From positions 1-35,113 of the forward strand of contig VFZO01000035.1 of the NCBI GenBank assembly GCA_016871155.1: a DNA stretch of 35,113 nucleotides. Direction: 5' to 3'. Both the position numbers and the translations under genes were made by a program. Positions 7,432 to 15,710 of the stretch are shown piece by piece. Each line of letters opens with the position of its first letter. The first letter of the stretch is position 1. Source of the DNA: Acidobacteriota bacterium. Its GTDB lineage: Bacteria > Acidobacteriota > Terriglobia > Bryobacterales > Bryobacteraceae. Under the pieces are notes generated by a model. It saw only the letters and a program-made list of their open reading frames with translations, was not told where the DNA came from and did no database searches.

Positions 7432-8745
7432 ATGGCTACTCTTACTCGCCGCGCGGCCTTCGGCCTGCTGGCTGGCCCGTTGGCCGGGCAAAAACAGGAT
7501 CGCCCGAATCTGATTTTGGTCTTTGTCGACGATTTGCGCTGGGACGCGCTCTCGTCAACCGGACACGCGTTTGCGAAGACTCCCCATATCGATCGAATTG
7601 CGCGAGAGGGAATGACGTTTACGAATGCGTTCGTGACCACGCCGCTGTGCTCCCCGAGCCGGGCGACCTTCTTGAGTGGACAGTACGTCCAGACGCACGG
7701 AGTGACCGGCAACACACCGGCCGGTACGCCCATCAGCCACAAGCTCATCACCTACCCGATGCTGCTGCAAAAGGGTGGTTACGAAACCGCGTATGTGGGC
7801 AAGATTCACATGGGAATGGATGCCTCACCGCGGCCGGGGTTCGACCGTTGGGTGTCGTTCCGGGGGCAGGGCGTCTACATCGATCCGCCGATGAACATCG
7901 ACGGTAACGACGTTGCGCGCAAAGGGTACATGACCGATCTTCTTAACGACGAAGCGGTTGCGTTTTTGGAAAAGCCCCGCACAAAACCTTTCTGCCTGAC
8001 AGTGGCGCATAAGGCGGTCCACGGGCCGTTCACGCCGGCGGACCGGCATAAGAATCTCTACAACGAAGCCGCCATCACAGTGGCGCCGAATGCCAGTGAC
8101 GACTTGAAGAGCAAGCCGGCGATGAAGGATTTGAAGCCCGGCGGCGGATCGAACGATGAACTGATCAAGAATCAGTTGCGCTGCCTGGCGGCGATCGACG
8201 AGGGGATCGGGAGGATGTTTGCGGCGCTGGAGAAGTCCCGCCAGTTGGACAATACCGTATTTGTGTTTTCTTCCGACAACGGTTACTTTTGGCGGGAACA
8301 CGGCCTGGGCGACAAGCGGTGGGCGTTTGAAGAATCGATCCGCATTCCCATGCTGGTCCGGTATCCGAGGTTGATCAAGGCGGGCTCGAAGGCGGCTGGC
8401 ATTGTGGCGAACATCGACATCGCACCCACCTTCACGGACTTGGGTGGAGTTCCGGCGGCGCCTTCGTTTCAAGGAAAGTCGTTTGCGCCACTTTTCAAGA
8501 ATCCGAAGGGCCGGATCCGGCGCGAGTTCTTCTGCGAGTATTTTAAGGAGGCGAACTTCCCTCGAACGCCCTCCTGGCGCGCCATCCGGACCAGCCGGTA
8601 CAAGTATGTCCACTATCCCGAATTGACGGGTGCCGACGAGTTCTACGATCTGCAGAAGGATCCGGGCGAGATGAAAAACATTGTGAGCGACCCGAGGGCA
8701 AACGCCTTTCGGGAGCGGCTTGTGAAACCGGGCGTTCCGGTGTAG
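7432..8745 (+). CDS. Sulfatase, Cys type, Tat-like export signal
   Basis: The protein has 437 residues and hydrolyses sulfate esters, probably on polysaccharides or small organic sulfates. The N-terminus (TRRAAFGLLAG) looks like a short Tat signal. The active site is visible: FVDDLRWD (Asp33, Asp34, calcium ligands), then LCSPSRATFLSGQ, where Cys73 in the C-x-P-S-R motif would be converted to formylglycine. Later come VFSSDNGYFWREHGLGDKRW with the paired metal/sulfate residues, and the C-terminal DEFYDLQKDPGEMKNI typical of the arylsulfatase A/IDS-like group. The Cys73 modification needs a formylglycine-generating enzyme or an anaerobic sulfatase maturase; none is evident in this window. It sits 18 bp after the Usp gene and 18 bp before a second sulfatase gene. 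Confidence 0.92.
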   Translation: MATLTRRAAFGLLAGPLAGQKQDRPNLILVFVDDLRWDALSSTGHAFAKTPHIDRIAREGMTFTNAFVTTPLCSPSRATFLSGQYVQTHGVTGNTPAGTPISHKLITYPMLLQKGGYETAYVGKIHMGMDASPRPGFDRWVSFRGQGVYIDPPMNIDGNDVARKGYMTDLLNDEAVAFLEKPRTKPFCLTVAHKAVHGPFTPADRHKNLYNEAAITVAPNASDDLKSKPAMKDLKPGGGSNDELIKNQLRCLAAIDEGIGRMFAALEKSRQLDNTVFVFSSDNGYFWREHGLGDKRWAFEESIRIPMLVRYPRLIKAGSKAAGIVANIDIAPTFTDLGGVPAAPSFQGKSFAPLFKNPKGRIRREFFCEYFKEANFPRTPSWRAIRTSRYKYVHYPELTGADEFYDLQKDPGEMKNIVSDPRANAFRERLVKPGVPV

Positions 8746-8763
8746 TTTTGTTAAACTCTCGCT

Positions 8764-10068
8764 ATGAAGCTCTCCCGCCGCCAATTTCTGGCGTCGCTTC
8801 CAGCCGCGGCTGCGCAGAGCCGCAAGCCAAATCTGGTGCTCGTCATCACGGACGATCATCACTGGCAGTGCCTGGGCGTCGCCGGAAATCCGAAAATCGA
8901 AACGCCGAACATGGACCGGCTGGCCCGGCGCGGCGTATATTTCCCGGACTTCATTCTGTCGACTTCGCAATGCGCGCCTTGCCGGGGGATTTTGTTGTCA
9001 GGACTCGAGGGCTTTCAATCGGGGCTCGATTCGAACGGACACACCGCGTTCACCCACTTTCGTGGGCAAACCGTACCGGCGCAACTGCGGCAGGCAGGGT
9101 ATGAGACGCATCTGGTTGGGAAGTGGCATGTTGCGCCGCTGCCCGAGGCCTGCGGCTTTGCGCACTCGCCTCTGTGGCTGCGTGGAGGCGGAAGTCCATA
9201 CATAAATCCGAAGCTGCGCCATGGCTTGACGGCGACGGAGGACCGGGAAACGCCCGGCCATATCACGACACTGCTGACCGATGCCGCCGTGGGCGTGATC
9301 GAGAAGGCCAAGAGCCCCTACCTGCTTTGGCTGGCCTACAACGCGCCCCACGAGCCATGGACGGCGAGCGAATCCTTCATGGCGAAGTATGCCGGCCGGA
9401 ACGCAACGCTCACGCCGCCCAATCATCCGCGAACGGAGAGTAAGTTCGATTGGGCAACTTACTATGCTGTGATCACGGAATTGGACGCACATATCGGCCG
9501 CGTGGCGGACGCCATTGAGAAGGCCGGCCAATGGGAGAATACGCTGTTAATCGTGATGGGCGACAACGGATATTTGGCGGGCACCAAAGGCTTGAACGGC
9601 AAGGTTCACGCATGGGAAACCTCCCTGCGCGCGCCGTTTCTTGCGGCGGGCGGACCGGTGAAGACGCAAGGGCCGAATCGCGCGGCGGTCGCGTCGATCG
9701 ATGTGCCTGCGACGCTGTTGGATTACGCCGGCGTGCGGTCCTCCCATACGCTCAGCGGCACGAGCCTCCGGGGCGCGCTCAGCGGCGGGAAGTTCCCGCG
9801 CCAGGCGGCGTTTAGCTGTTGGAACGACGGCCGGCCAGAGGGCCTGGCTATCAGAGTCGCCGTGGAGCCATACCGGGCCGTGCGGACCGCGACGCACAAA
9901 TATGTGCTGTGGGAGTCAAAGAAAGAGGCGCTCTTCGACCTGCGGAACGATCCGCACGAAGAGACAGACCTTGCGCCGAACCGGCCGCCCGAGTTGCGTG
10001 CGATGCGGAGCCGCTTGCGCGCTCGCATGAAAGTAACCAACGATCCGGCTATCGCCTGGCTCGGCTAG
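8764..10068 (+). CDS. Sulfatase, Cys type with CAPCR active site, Tat signal
   Basis: The 434-residue exported sulfatase starts with a clear twin-arginine signal (MKLSRRQFLASLPAAAA). Metal-binding residues occur in VITDDHHW (Asp30, Asp31). The maturation motif reads C-A-P-C-R (Cys70 to Arg74), so the fourth position, usually Ser or Ala, is Cys. Cys70 is the residue expected to become formylglycine. The second half has MGDNGYLAGTKGLNGK, HAWETSLRAPFLAAGG and LFDLRNDPHEETDLA. It follows the first sulfatase by 18 bp. The pair differ in sequence, so they probably act on different linkages or positions of one sulfated substrate (inference). Its stop codon overlaps the stop of the convergent DUF1501 gene. 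Confidence 0.92.
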   Translation: MKLSRRQFLASLPAAAAQSRKPNLVLVITDDHHWQCLGVAGNPKIETPNMDRLARRGVYFPDFILSTSQCAPCRGILLSGLEGFQSGLDSNGHTAFTHFRGQTVPAQLRQAGYETHLVGKWHVAPLPEACGFAHSPLWLRGGGSPYINPKLRHGLTATEDRETPGHITTLLTDAAVGVIEKAKSPYLLWLAYNAPHEPWTASESFMAKYAGRNATLTPPNHPRTESKFDWATYYAVITELDAHIGRVADAIEKAGQWENTLLIVMGDNGYLAGTKGLNGKVHAWETSLRAPFLAAGGPVKTQGPNRAAVASIDVPATLLDYAGVRSSHTLSGTSLRGALSGGKFPRQAAFSCWNDGRPEGLAIRVAVEPYRAVRTATHKYVLWESKKEALFDLRNDPHEETDLAPNRPPELRAMRSRLRARMKVTNDPAIAWLG

Positions 10069-11483
10069 ACGATCTCCTTGATAACCTCGCCGTGCACTTC
10101 GGTCAGCCGCTCGCGGCGGCCCTGGTGCATGTAGCTGAGCGCATCCTGGCTAAGGCCGAGTTGGTGTAGCAGCGTCGTATGTATGTCCCGGAAGTGCATG
10201 GGGCGTTCAATGGCCCGCAGCCCGATCGCGTCGGTGCCTCCGACGGCCTGCCCGCCCTTTATGCCGCCGCCGGCCATCCACATTGTGAAACCCAGGTTGT
10301 GGTGATCGCGGCCGGTTGTGCCCTGTGATTCTGGCGAGCGGCCGAACTCACCGCCCCAGACAACCAGCGTGGAATCGAGCAGTCCTCGCCGCTTCAGATC
10401 CTTGATGAGCGCGGCCACGGGTTGGTCGGTGTGAGCGGCCATCCGCAGGTGGTTCTCCTCAATGTCGCCGTGGGCGTCCCATTGCATGTTGCCCGGGCCG
10501 CCGCCGCTGACGACGGTTACGAACCGGACCCCTCGCTCCACCAGACGGCGGGCCAGCAGGCAGCGGCGGCCGTAGTCGGCGGTCTCCTTCTTCTCCAGGC
10601 CGTACAGTATCTTGGTCTCTTCGGACTCCTTGGCCAGGTCGAACGCCTCGGGAGCCTCCGCCTGCATGCGGAATGAAAGATCGTAGGCTGCGACGCGGGC
10701 TTCGAGTTCGGCGTCACCGGGGCGCATGCCGGCCTCGTTCATTCCCCGCAGGAAGGCGAGCGTTTCTCTCCGTTCGCTGAAGGTAGTGCCTTGCGGCAGG
10801 TCGAGATTCAGAACCGGCTTGGTGCCGCTGCGCAGCATAGTGGGCTGGTAGACCGCGGGCAGAAAGCCCTGCGTGTACATCGGCTGGCCGGCTTCCAGCG
10901 CGCCCTTCGGGTCGGGAAGAACGCAATAGGCCGGCAGCGAATCGCCTTCGGTTCCGAGACCGTAAACGACCCAGGAGCCCATGTTCGGAAAACCCGGCAG
11001 AATGCGGCCCGTCATCAACTGATACTGAGCGGCGGAGTGCACCACCATATCGCCGTGGCAGCCGCGCAGGATTGCGAGTTCGTCAACGACCGTCGCGGTA
11101 TGCGGGAACAGGTCCGACACGTCCAGTCCGCTCTTGCCGTACTTCTTGAATGTCCGTTTCGTGCCGAGCAGTTTCGCGTTCGGCTGCACGAACTGATACT
11201 TCGCCTCGCCAAAATCGGCCGGGCGCTTCTGGCCGTGCAGAGTGTTGAGCAGCGGTTTCGGGTCGAAGGTCTCAACATGGCTCGGTCCGCCAGCCATAAA
11301 AAGGAAGATCACCGACTTCGCTCTCGCTTTGTCGGGCCATGTAGGCGGCTTCGGCGCCAACGGATTCTTGGCGGCCGCCCGGGCTTCCAGGGAGGCCAGC
11401 GCCAGGGTGCCAAAGCCGCAGAAGGCGTCGGCGACGAATTCGCGTCGATTTCGCGTGGGGCACTCGTGTTCGGCCATGTTCAT
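10065..11483 (-). CDS. DUF1501 protein, Tat-type exported (second copy)
   Basis: The protein has 472 residues with a twin-arginine-like N-terminus (RNRREFVADAFCGFGTLAL). Family blocks are SVIFLFMAGGPSHVETFDPK near residue 57, VHSAAQYQLMTGR, GRRCLLARRLVERGVRFVTV, TLVVWGGEFGRSPESQG and GRDHHNLGFTMWMAGGGIKG. DUF1501 proteins share the alkaline phosphatase/sulfatase-like fold, but no activity is established. The start ATG (11483) directly abuts the stop of the DUF1549/DUF1553 gene, with GGAG upstream, so the two form a coupled pair. At the other end, its TAG and the sulfatase TAG share the palindrome CTAG (10065-10068). It is clearly divergent from the copy at 1453-2865, so it is not a recent duplicate. 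Confidence 0.9.
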   Translation of the reverse strand: MNMAEHECPTRNRREFVADAFCGFGTLALASLEARAAAKNPLAPKPPTWPDKARAKSVIFLFMAGGPSHVETFDPKPLLNTLHGQKRPADFGEAKYQFVQPNAKLLGTKRTFKKYGKSGLDVSDLFPHTATVVDELAILRGCHGDMVVHSAAQYQLMTGRILPGFPNMGSWVVYGLGTEGDSLPAYCVLPDPKGALEAGQPMYTQGFLPAVYQPTMLRSGTKPVLNLDLPQGTTFSERRETLAFLRGMNEAGMRPGDAELEARVAAYDLSFRMQAEAPEAFDLAKESEETKILYGLEKKETADYGRRCLLARRLVERGVRFVTVVSGGGPGNMQWDAHGDIEENHLRMAAHTDQPVAALIKDLKRRGLLDSTLVVWGGEFGRSPESQGTTGRDHHNLGFTMWMAGGGIKGGQAVGGTDAIGLRAIERPMHFRDIHTTLLHQLGLSQDALSYMHQGRRERLTEVHGEVIKEIV

Positions 11484-13487
11484 CTACTCCACGTACTGAA
11501 ACGCATTCAAATTCAGCGCAGCCAAAGCGAACTCGCGCAGGCTGCCGTTCGCTTTTAGAAACTTCTCCGCGATGGCCCGCTCGCTCGCCAACGGCGGCCG
11601 GTTGGCCACGATATCAAACGTGCGGGTGACGATTTTGGCGGCGTCGGCGCCTGCCTCCTTCTTTAGCCGCTCGGCCAGCCCCTCGGCCATCTGGACGGCA
11701 AAATCGCCGTTCATGAGTTCCAGCGCCTGGGGCGCGTGGGTGGAGGATTCGCGGCGGGCGCAGGAGATCTGCAGATCCGGCGCGTCGAAGGCCTCCATCA
11801 TCGGCAGGCGCAGATTGCGCTTCGCGATCAGATAGATGCTGCGCCGGTTGTGTTCTTCCTTATCCGGTGTAACGGCCCACTGGCCGGGCTTGTAAAGGAG
11901 GTTGACGAGTTCCTTGTCGACGGGGACAATCACGCTGGGTCCACTAAGTTTGGTATTCAATCTTCCGGAAACGGCCAGCATAGCGTCGCGCAACTCCTCG
12001 GCTTCCAGCCGCCGTCGTGCTGTGTGCCACATCAGTTTGTTCTCCGGATCCTTCTCTTGAGCCACAGCGAACTGCGGAGAGTCGTAGGATTGCTTCCACG
12101 CGCTCGACATCAATAACTTCTTGTGCATCGGCTTTAGCCGCCAACCGCCCTGTACGAATTCATTGGCCAAATAGTCGAGCAACTCCGGATGGGTGGGGCG
12201 GAGACCCATCTTGCCGAAGTCGTTGGGCGTCGCTACGATGCCGCGTCCGAAATGCCAGTGCCACAGGCGATTTGCCATCACACGCGCCGTCAGCGGATTG
12301 GCCGGGTCCACGACCCATTCGGCCAATTTGGTACGCGGATTTTCCGGCAGGGTCACGCGCTCCGGGGCGCCCTCCGGCAGCAGCACGCCCAGCGGCCGCG
12401 CGCCGACTTTCTCTTTGGGCCGCGTGTACTCGCCGCGTTCCAGCAGGTGAATGGGCGATTGATTCTTGAAATCGTTCTCGACCGCGAACAGGGCGGGCAA
12501 GGGAGCGGGCAACCTGTCGGTGGCTTCCTCCAGCTTCTGCTCCAGGGCCAAAAGCTCGGGACCCTCCTTCCCTTTCATGGCGGCTTTAATCTTTTTAATC
12601 TCCTCCTCGGTTCCCTTGGAGAGTTCCTTGTGCCGGGCCTGTTCCGATTCGGGTGCCTTGATAATGTCCTTGCCGTGCGTCGCCGCGAAGTAGGCCTGGA
12701 TGCGGTAGTAATCGGACTGGCGGAAGGCATCGAACTTGTGATCGTGGCAGCGGGCGCAGCCGATGGTGACGCCAAGGAACGCGGCGCCGACGATGTTGGT
12801 CATTTCGGTTAGCACTTCCGTGCGGGAACTCGCCACCTCCTGATTCCCGGCGTTCTTGCGCAACGGGCCCATGCGCTGCAGGCCGCTGGCCACGCGCAGT
12901 GTGTCGTCGCTGGGGCCGAGTTCGTCACCGGCCAACTGCTCCATCACAAAGCGGTCGTAGGGCTTATCGGCGTTGAGCGATTCGACGACGTAGTCCCGGA
13001 AACGCCACGCTCCGTTGCGGTGGAGATCGTATTCGAACCCGTCGGTCTCGGAAAAACGGACCACGTCCAGCCAGTGCTGCGCCCATCGCTCGCCATACTG
13101 GCGAGAAGCGAGAAACGCGTCGATCACTTTCTCCCAGGCGTTCGGGGACTTGTCGTTCAGGAACGCGTCCACCTCCCGTGGAGACGGGGGCAGGCCGCGC
13201 AGCGCGAACGAAGCACGGCGGATGAGAACGCGGCGCGAGGCCTCCGGCGCGGGCCGCAGGCCTTCCTTGTTCAACCTGTCGAGGATGAAGGCGTCTATGG
13301 GCGATTGCGCCCACGCCCTGTCGGCGGCGGACGAGAAGACGGGAACCCCCGGCGTCTGCCTCGGTTGGAACGCCCAGTGGCGGCGTTCGACCGCCGAATA
13401 CGTGCCGAGCGGCGCGTGAGCTGTTTCGGCGCCGGCCTGCAGCGTGAGCACGATGGACAAAATTGCGGCAACTCGCTGTTTCGGCAT
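11484..13487 (-). CDS. DUF1549/DUF1553 protein with CxxCH haem motif (second copy)
   Basis: This 667-residue exported protein has a signal peptide (MPKQRVAAILSIVLTLQAGA). DUF1549 features include DAFILDRLNKEGLRPAPEAS, RRASFALRGLPPSPREVDAF, YGERWAQHWLDVVRFSETDG and the haem motif CARCHDHKFD (Cys244, Cys247, His248). A charged, probably coiled-coil linker of roughly 45 residues (from ARHKELSKGTEEEIKKIK) separates this from the DUF1553 half, which has RVMANRLWHWHFGRGIVATP and a C-terminal SSTHAPQALELMNGDF block. It leads a two-gene operon with DUF1501. The equivalent protein at 2876-4678 lacks the coiled-coil linker. It may pass electrons to or from the partner enzyme, but its substrate is unknown. 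Confidence 0.9.
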   Translation of the reverse strand: MPKQRVAAILSIVLTLQAGAETAHAPLGTYSAVERRHWAFQPRQTPGVPVFSSAADRAWAQSPIDAFILDRLNKEGLRPAPEASRRVLIRRASFALRGLPPSPREVDAFLNDKSPNAWEKVIDAFLASRQYGERWAQHWLDVVRFSETDGFEYDLHRNGAWRFRDYVVESLNADKPYDRFVMEQLAGDELGPSDDTLRVASGLQRMGPLRKNAGNQEVASSRTEVLTEMTNIVGAAFLGVTIGCARCHDHKFDAFRQSDYYRIQAYFAATHGKDIIKAPESEQARHKELSKGTEEEIKKIKAAMKGKEGPELLALEQKLEEATDRLPAPLPALFAVENDFKNQSPIHLLERGEYTRPKEKVGARPLGVLLPEGAPERVTLPENPRTKLAEWVVDPANPLTARVMANRLWHWHFGRGIVATPNDFGKMGLRPTHPELLDYLANEFVQGGWRLKPMHKKLLMSSAWKQSYDSPQFAVAQEKDPENKLMWHTARRRLEAEELRDAMLAVSGRLNTKLSGPSVIVPVDKELVNLLYKPGQWAVTPDKEEHNRRSIYLIAKRNLRLPMMEAFDAPDLQISCARRESSTHAPQALELMNGDFAVQMAEGLAERLKKEAGADAAKIVTRTFDIVANRPPLASERAIAEKFLKANGSLREFALAALNLNAFQYVE

Positions 13488-13512
13488 GTCTGTTCGTGAT
13501 TATATAAAAGCT
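13488..13512. promoter_or_regulatory. 25-bp divergent start region with overlapping -10-like boxes
   Basis: Only 25 bp separate the minus-strand ATG (13487) from the plus-strand ATG (13513). The AT-rich core (13499-13509) reads TATAAT on the minus strand (13504-13499) and TATATAAAAG on the plus strand. If used, the minus transcript would have a very short leader and the plus transcript would be nearly leaderless. Any -35 element would lie inside the opposite gene. I found no strong -35 match. Confidence 0.35.
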
Positions 13513-14736
13513 ATGTCCCGGTACGCCATTTTCCTCGCCCTGGCCCTGCAAGCCGCTCCGCCCATCGATACCAACGCCGCCCAGAAGGCCGGCATGGATG
13601 CGGCGGCCCTGGCCCGTATCCCTAAGCGGATGCAGGAGTTAGTCGACAAGGGCGAGTTGGCTGGCGTGGTGACGCTGGTGCAACGCCACGGCGTGACCGT
13701 CGGCGTGGAGGTGGCCGGGTGGGCCGACATCGAGGCGAAAAAGCCGATGCGCGCCGACTCGATTTTTCAGGTGATGTCGATGACCAAGCCGTTTACCGGC
13801 ACTTCGATCATGCTGCTGGCCGATGAGGGCAAGCTCTCAGTCTCCGATCTGGTGGAGAAGCATCTGCCGGAGTTTCGCGGGCAGATGCTGGTGACTTCGC
13901 GAAACCTGGACGGTTCGCTCACCCTGGCGAAACCGGCCAGACCCATTCGTATTTCAGACCTGATGGCGCACATCTCCGGGTTGCCGCCCGGGCCGCCGGC
14001 CGGCTTGGCCGAGCTGAATCAGAAGATGAACTACACGCTGGCCGATGCAACGCTCGTGTACTCGCAAACTCCGCTGGAGTTCGAGCCGGGCACGCGCTGG
14101 TCGTACTCCAACATGGGTATCGCTATTCTGGGCCGCATTATCGAAGTCACCAGCGGCATGCCGTTCGAAAAATTCCTCGAGACCAGGCTGTTCCAGCCGC
14201 TTGGAATGAAGGACAGCCACATCTTTCTGCCGGCCGACAAGCACCCTCGGCTGGCCGCGATTTATCGGAAGGGTCCCAAGGGACTGGAGAAGGCGGGCGG
14301 CGAACTGCTGGGCGGCTACTCGCTGGACTTCCGGAAGAACGCGAAGTACTCGGCACCGGAGTGGGGCCTTTACTCAACCGCGGCGGATCTGGCGGCGTTT
14401 TATCAGATGTTGTTGAGCGGTGGCGTGCATGCGGGCAAGCGGATTATTTCGAAGGCGGCGATTCACGTAATGACCGGCAAACATTCGGGCGATCTGCGCT
14501 CCGGGCATATGCCCCACACAGCCTTTGGATTGACGTGGGAGGTGATCGACGACCCGCGCGGCGAGGCGGCCTTCCTCTCCCACGGCACGTTCGGCCACGG
14601 AGGCGCTTTTGGAACCCACGGCTGGGTGGACCGCAAGAAGGACATGGTGGGCGTCTACCTCGTTCAAATGACCGGCATCGACGCGGGCGGAAAGTACGCG
14701 TTCATGCAGATGGCGAACGCCGCCGTTCTCGACTGA
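13513..14736 (+). CDS. Secreted serine hydrolase, beta-lactamase (class C)/esterase family
   Basis: I start at the ATG at 13513 (407 residues) because it begins a signal peptide (MSRYAIFLALALQAAPP); the open frame further upstream overlaps the divergent gene. It has the serine beta-lactamase/DD-peptidase fold: S-M-T-K (Ser89, Lys92) as the SxxK nucleophile motif, Y-S-N (198-200) as the YxN motif, and H-G-G-A-F-G near residue 364 in place of KTG. This pattern is typical of EstB-like esterases and D-aminopeptidase-like members rather than antibiotic-inactivating enzymes. Periplasmic hydrolysis of esters or amides is likely; the substrate is unknown. It is followed after 68 bp by a secreted protein gene and may be expressed alone. 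Confidence 0.9.
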   Translation: MSRYAIFLALALQAAPPIDTNAAQKAGMDAAALARIPKRMQELVDKGELAGVVTLVQRHGVTVGVEVAGWADIEAKKPMRADSIFQVMSMTKPFTGTSIMLLADEGKLSVSDLVEKHLPEFRGQMLVTSRNLDGSLTLAKPARPIRISDLMAHISGLPPGPPAGLAELNQKMNYTLADATLVYSQTPLEFEPGTRWSYSNMGIAILGRIIEVTSGMPFEKFLETRLFQPLGMKDSHIFLPADKHPRLAAIYRKGPKGLEKAGGELLGGYSLDFRKNAKYSAPEWGLYSTAADLAAFYQMLLSGGVHAGKRIISKAAIHVMTGKHSGDLRSGHMPHTAFGLTWEVIDDPRGEAAFLSHGTFGHGGAFGTHGWVDRKKDMVGVYLVQMTGIDAGGKYAFMQMANAAVLD

Positions 14737-14804
14737 TAATCAATTCACAATTCCCTTACAAGATTTGGACGACTCCCCGGATTGGTCCGCCCTACCATGC
14801 GGAT

Positions 14805-15581
14805 ATGACAATTCAATCCGCATCCAAGTCAATCTTGATTCTCTTGACCGCAGGCGCCGGCCTCAGTGCACAAGCCACTCATGCCATCTATGGAGCTTCG
14901 GGCGATAACGCCGCCGCTATTCAGGGCGCCGTCAATTCGTTCCGCGCCTCCTTGGGCGCCTTGAATCCTCCAGGGCAGGGTGGCGACGTCAACGGCCGCC
15001 GCGAGATTAACTGGGATGCCGTACCTGCGGGGTTTTCCGCCCCTAACAACCTGCCGCCCGATTTCTTTAACCGCAACTCCGTCCGGGGTGCGGTCTTTGT
15101 CAACGACAACCCCGCCTGGAGCGGCTTCCAGGTGAGCGCCAACGCCGCCGACGGTCCGGTCCGGTTCGACTCCATCTTGAACGGCTACTCGGCCATCTTC
15201 AAAGTCTTCAGCGAACAGAAGCTTTTTACCAGCATCGGGACCAGCGACTACAACGTCGATTTCTTCGTTCCCGGCACCCCAACGAAGGGAAAAGTGAAGG
15301 GCTTCGGCGCGGTGTTCGCCAATGTCGCCCTGCCGTTCACCACAGCGCTAGAGTTTTACAACGGCGACGGGCTGCTGTTAGGACGCTACTACGCTCCCGT
15401 TGCCGCCCGCGGACTTTCATTTATTGGCGTGACGTTCCCCTCGAAGATGGTGGCGCGTGTCCGTGTGGTGCCGGGCAATGCCGTGGCCGGAACGCCCGAT
15501 AATCCCGCCGGCAACGTCAACGTGGTCTTCGCCGATGACTTCATCTATGGCGAGCCATCGAACGATTGTGTCGTGAACTAG
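14805..15581 (+). CDS. Secreted protein of unknown function
   Basis: The ATG at 14805 gives 258 residues with a signal peptide (SILILLTAGAGLSAQA). The mature part contains NSFRASLGALNPPGQ, GRREINWDAVPAGFSAPNNL, FFNRNSVRGAVFVNDNPAW, FKVFSEQKLFTSIGTSDYNV, and ends FADDFIYGEPSNDCVVN. The reading suggests a beta-sandwich secreted protein of the kind often annotated as hypothetical or PEP-CTERM-like in Acidobacteria and Planctomycetes. There is no C-terminal sorting helix, so it should be released. I do not recognise a catalytic motif. It is a single gene, closed by a hairpin terminator about 80 bp downstream. Confidence 0.75.
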   Translation: MTIQSASKSILILLTAGAGLSAQATHAIYGASGDNAAAIQGAVNSFRASLGALNPPGQGGDVNGRREINWDAVPAGFSAPNNLPPDFFNRNSVRGAVFVNDNPAWSGFQVSANAADGPVRFDSILNGYSAIFKVFSEQKLFTSIGTSDYNVDFFVPGTPTKGKVKGFGAVFANVALPFTTALEFYNGDGLLLGRYYAPVAARGLSFIGVTFPSKMVARVRVVPGNAVAGTPDNPAGNVNVVFADDFIYGEPSNDCVVN

Positions 15582-15659
15582 ACCGGCGGCGCATTGCGCC
15601 AAAGCCGCCCTCGACCGAACTCTAAATTTGTTGACTCTTAAATACCCGTATAGCAAGCG

Positions 15660-15710
15660 CGCGCTGGTGAATTCGCATTGGAGGCCGAATCGCCAGCGCG
15701 TTTCGCTTTT
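15660..15710 (+). terminator. Rho-independent terminator
   Basis: The left arm (15660-15675) and right arm (15686-15700) pair over 15 bp with one G-U pair and one bulged A, around a 10-base loop. The T-rich run TTTCGCTTTT (15701-15710) follows at once. The T-run is on the plus strand, so it terminates the transcript of the secreted protein gene before it reaches the convergent etfA. A weaker hairpin with GGCGGC/GCCGCC arms lies at about 15584-15608 but has no T-run. Confidence 0.8.

Noticed and set aside
7825-8970. Long minus-strand open frame across the first sulfatase gene
   Set aside because: Antisense to a sulfatase with intact active-site motifs; composition is the usual GC-rich shadow.
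10791-11558. Plus-strand open frame opposite DUF1501
   Set aside because: Shadow of the DUF1501 gene, which has family motifs and a coupled start.
15584-15608. Hairpin GGCGGC/GCCGCC after the secreted protein gene
   Set aside because: No T-run follows; the strong terminator at 15660-15710 is the better candidate.
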